Source: Hemibagrus wyckioides (lineage: Eukaryota > Chordata > Actinopteri > Siluriformes > Bagridae). From it: 64,000 bases of DNA. Position numbers and translations under genes: made by a program. The stretch lies in NCBI RefSeq assembly GCF_019097595.1, contig NC_080735.1, positions 2,412,417 to 2,476,416 of the forward strand, written 5' to 3'. The notes under the pieces are model-generated. The model made no database searches. It saw nothing but the letters and a program-made list of their open reading frames with translations, and was not told the DNA's origin. Position 1 is the first letter of the stretch; every line of letters begins with the position of its first letter. Positions 62,296-64,000 of the stretch are shown piece by piece.

Positions 62296-64000
62296 TTAGA
62301 TGTATGCCAGGCTAAAGAGATAAGTCTTTAGTCTACATTTAAACCGGGAGACTGTGTCTGAGCCCCGAACACTGTCAGGAAGACTATTCCAAAGTTTTGG
62401 AGCTAAATACGAAAACACTCTACCCCCTTTTGTGGACTTTGATATTCTGGGAACTACTAGAAGTCCAGAATTTTGTGATCTTGAAGAGCATGGTGGATTG
62501 TAACGTGTTAGGAGACTGGAGAGATAGGTGGGAGCTAAACCAATTAAAGCCTTCTTTGTGAGTAGAGCTAGTTTATAGTCAATTCTAAACTTAACAGGTA
62601 ACCAGTGCAGGGATGATAATATTGGGGTTATATGATCAAATTTTCTTGATCTGGTAAGAACTCTGGTGGCTGCATTCTGGACTAACTGTAGCTTGTTTAT
62701 TGAAGATGCAGGACAACCACCTAGTAATGCATTACAGTAGTCCAGTCTGGAGGTCATGAATGCATGAACTAGTTTTTCTGCACCAGATACAGATAAAATG
62801 TTCCTAAGCTTGGCAATATTTCTAAGATGGAAGAAGGCTGTTTTTGTGATATTGGAAATATGCTTTTCAAAGGATAAGTTGCTGTCTAATATTACACCCA
62901 GGTCTTTCACTGTTGAGCTAGTAGTAACAGTGCATCCTTCTAGGTACATGCTGAATTGTGAGAGCTTCTCTGTACTAGTTTTTGGGCCAATAAGTAATAT
63001 CTCCGTTTTGTCAGAATTTAATAATAGGAAATTATCGGTCATCCAATCTCTAATATCTTTAACACACTCAGTTATTCTAGACAAATTAGATATTTCATCT
63101 GGTTTTGATGAAATATATAACTGGGTATCATCGGCATAACAATGGAAACTAATCCCATGCCTTCTAATGATGTCACCCAATGGAAGCATGTATACTGAGA
63201 AAAACAGAGGTCCTAAAACTGACCCTTGTGGGACCCCGTATTTCACTGGCACTACACTGGACAGTTCTCCATTTAAATCTACAAAGTGGTATCGATCAGA
63301 CAGGTAGGATCTAAACCATTTTAATGCCTGCATGCCTATGTGATTTTGTAAGCGATCTATGAGGATATTATGATCTATAGTGTCGAATGCAGCACTAAGA
63401 TCAAGCAGGACCAAAATCGAGATGCAGCCTTGGTCCGAAGCTAAAAGCAAGTCATTAGTGATTTTAACTAGTGCAGTTTCTGTACTATGATGGGGCCTAA
63501 ACCCTGACTGAAATTCTTCATGGATATTGTTTTCCTGTAGGAAGGAGCATAATTGAGCTGACACCTTTTCTAATATTTTAGATATAAACGGAAGGTTTGA
63601 AATCGGTCTGTAATTTGATATTTCATCAGGGTCCATTTTCGGTTTCTTAAGAAGAGGCTTAATAACTGCTAACTTAAGAGATTTTGGGACATGACCTAGA
63701 AATAACAAAGAGTTAATAATATTAAGAAGAGGCTCTCCAGCTGCATGTATCACTTCTTTCAGCAATCTAGTTGGAATTGGATCCAACAAACACGTTGTTG
63801 GTTTAGCCGTGGTGATAAGTTTAACTAGCTCTTCCTGCCCTATGCTGGTAAAGCATTGTAGCTTTAAGTGTGGAGCTATAAGGTGGTCTGGATCACCGGA
63901 TGCCGTCAGTGGTTGAACATCCAATATTTTGTTTCTGATACTATCAATTTTTTTAGTGAAGAAATTCATAAAGTCCTCACTACTAAACTGTGCTGAAATA
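62296..64000 (-). CDS. L2-type LINE reverse transcriptase (C-terminal part, 5' partial)
   Basis: Open for at least 557 codons from the window edge (first Met at 63969) to the stop after LFSLAYI at 62296. RT blocks in order from 63969: [20 protein letters not shown] (110-129), [12 protein letters not shown] (189-200), [11 protein letters not shown] (245-255) and [10 protein letters not shown] (277-286), then the thumb and the C-terminal [16 protein letters not shown]. The YADD active site is intact. The element's RT copies its RNA at a nicked target. There is no internal stop in the visible part, but the provirus splits its 3' UTR, so the LINE transcript no longer ends normally. The endonuclease half is not visible. 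Confidence 0.85.
   Translation of the reverse strand, partial: ISAQFSSEDFMNFFTKKIDSIRNKILDVQPLTASGDPDHLIAPHLKLQCFTSIGQEELVKLITTAKPTTCLLDPIPTRLLKEVIHAAGEPLLNIINSLLFLGHVPKSLKLAVIKPLLKKPKMDPDEISNYRPISNLPFISKILEKVSAQLCSFLQENNIHEEFQSGFRPHHSTETALVKITNDLLLASDQGCISILVLLDLSAAFDTIDHNILIDRLQNHIGMQALKWFRSYLSDRYHFVDLNGELSSVVPVKYGVPQGSVLGPLFFSVYMLPLGDIIRRHGISFHCYADDTQLYISSKPDEISNLSRITECVKDIRDWMTDNFLLLNSDKTEILLIGPKTSTEKLSQFSMYLEGCTVTTSSTVKDLGVILDSNLSFEKHISNITKTAFFHLRNIAKLRNILSVSGAEKLVHAFMTSRLDYCNALLGGCPASSINKLQLVQNAATRVLTRSRKFDHITPILSSLHWLPVKFRIDYKLALLTKKALIGLAPTYLSSLLTRYNPPCSSRSQNSGLLVVPRISKSTKGGRVFSYLAPKLWNSLPDSVRGSDTVSRFKCRLKTYLFSLAYI

Larger units (their letters stand above)
62025..64000 (-). mobile_element. 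L2-type LINE body, continues beyond the window
   Basis: Holds the RT frame and the start of the 3' UTR; the 3' end lies at 49149-49384 across the provirus. The 5' part, including the endonuclease, is outside the window. Confidence 0.9.

Overview
The window reads as teleost fish nuclear DNA, probably an intergenic, immune-gene-rich stretch. Evidence for a teleost: an IFI44-like interferon-induced GTPase gene with spliced exons, fish-type L2 and Rex1/CR1-like LINEs, Tc1-like and hAT relics, a chromodomain Ty3/Gypsy element, a Gypsy relic of the integrase-before-reverse-transcriptase (Gmr1) type, a tRNA-derived SINE and a retrovirus-like provirus. There are no bacterial operons, no CRISPR arrays and no rRNA. 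A siluriform or other ostariophysan source is possible but cannot be proven from the sequence alone.

Layout. 1-3.1 kb: 3' part of an IFI44-like gene on + (five exons visible, last ends at 3121). 4.75-23.6 kb: a hAT-like element with 10-bp inverted ends and an 8-bp target duplication (one mismatch). It now holds a roughly 13.7-kb G-poor CA-rich satellite array between inverted 39-bp arms, plus a nested LINE with a 29-bp target duplication. 24.1-31.0 kb: a decayed Gmr1-type Gypsy element on -, split by a nearly intact LINE (25.7-29.5 kb) and a solo Gypsy LTR. 31.4-32.0 kb: broken last two exons of a second IFI44-like copy. 33.1-35.5 kb: L2, Tc1 and Tigger relics. 35.85-40.55 kb: a chromodomain Gypsy element on - with 358-bp LTRs, a probable self-priming site and two TGA stops. 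43.1-46.7 kb: two more IFI44-like copies (a fused fragment, then an open pair of last exons) separated by a hAT transposase relic. 47.3-49.1 kb: a Tc1 relic split by a SINE, then LINE fragments. 49.15 kb to the window end: an L2 LINE on - split by a 12.64-kb provirus (49385-62024) with 1005-bp LTRs.

The provirus is the most notable object. It has a tRNA-Trp primer site, a long leader with iterated palindromes, an open reading frame between leader and gag, then gag, protease, RNase H-integrase and env, and a second open reading frame directly after env. The RT domain is missing, and gag, pol and env carry stops and frameshifts. The two accessory frames are intact. Accessory genes at both ends of the coding region recall the walleye dermal sarcoma virus (Epsilonretrovirus) plan.

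How the parts relate: the host locus is a tandem IFI44-like cluster in which only one visible copy keeps its GTPase exons. Waves of transposons have separated and broken the rest, and the nesting order gives a relative insertion history.
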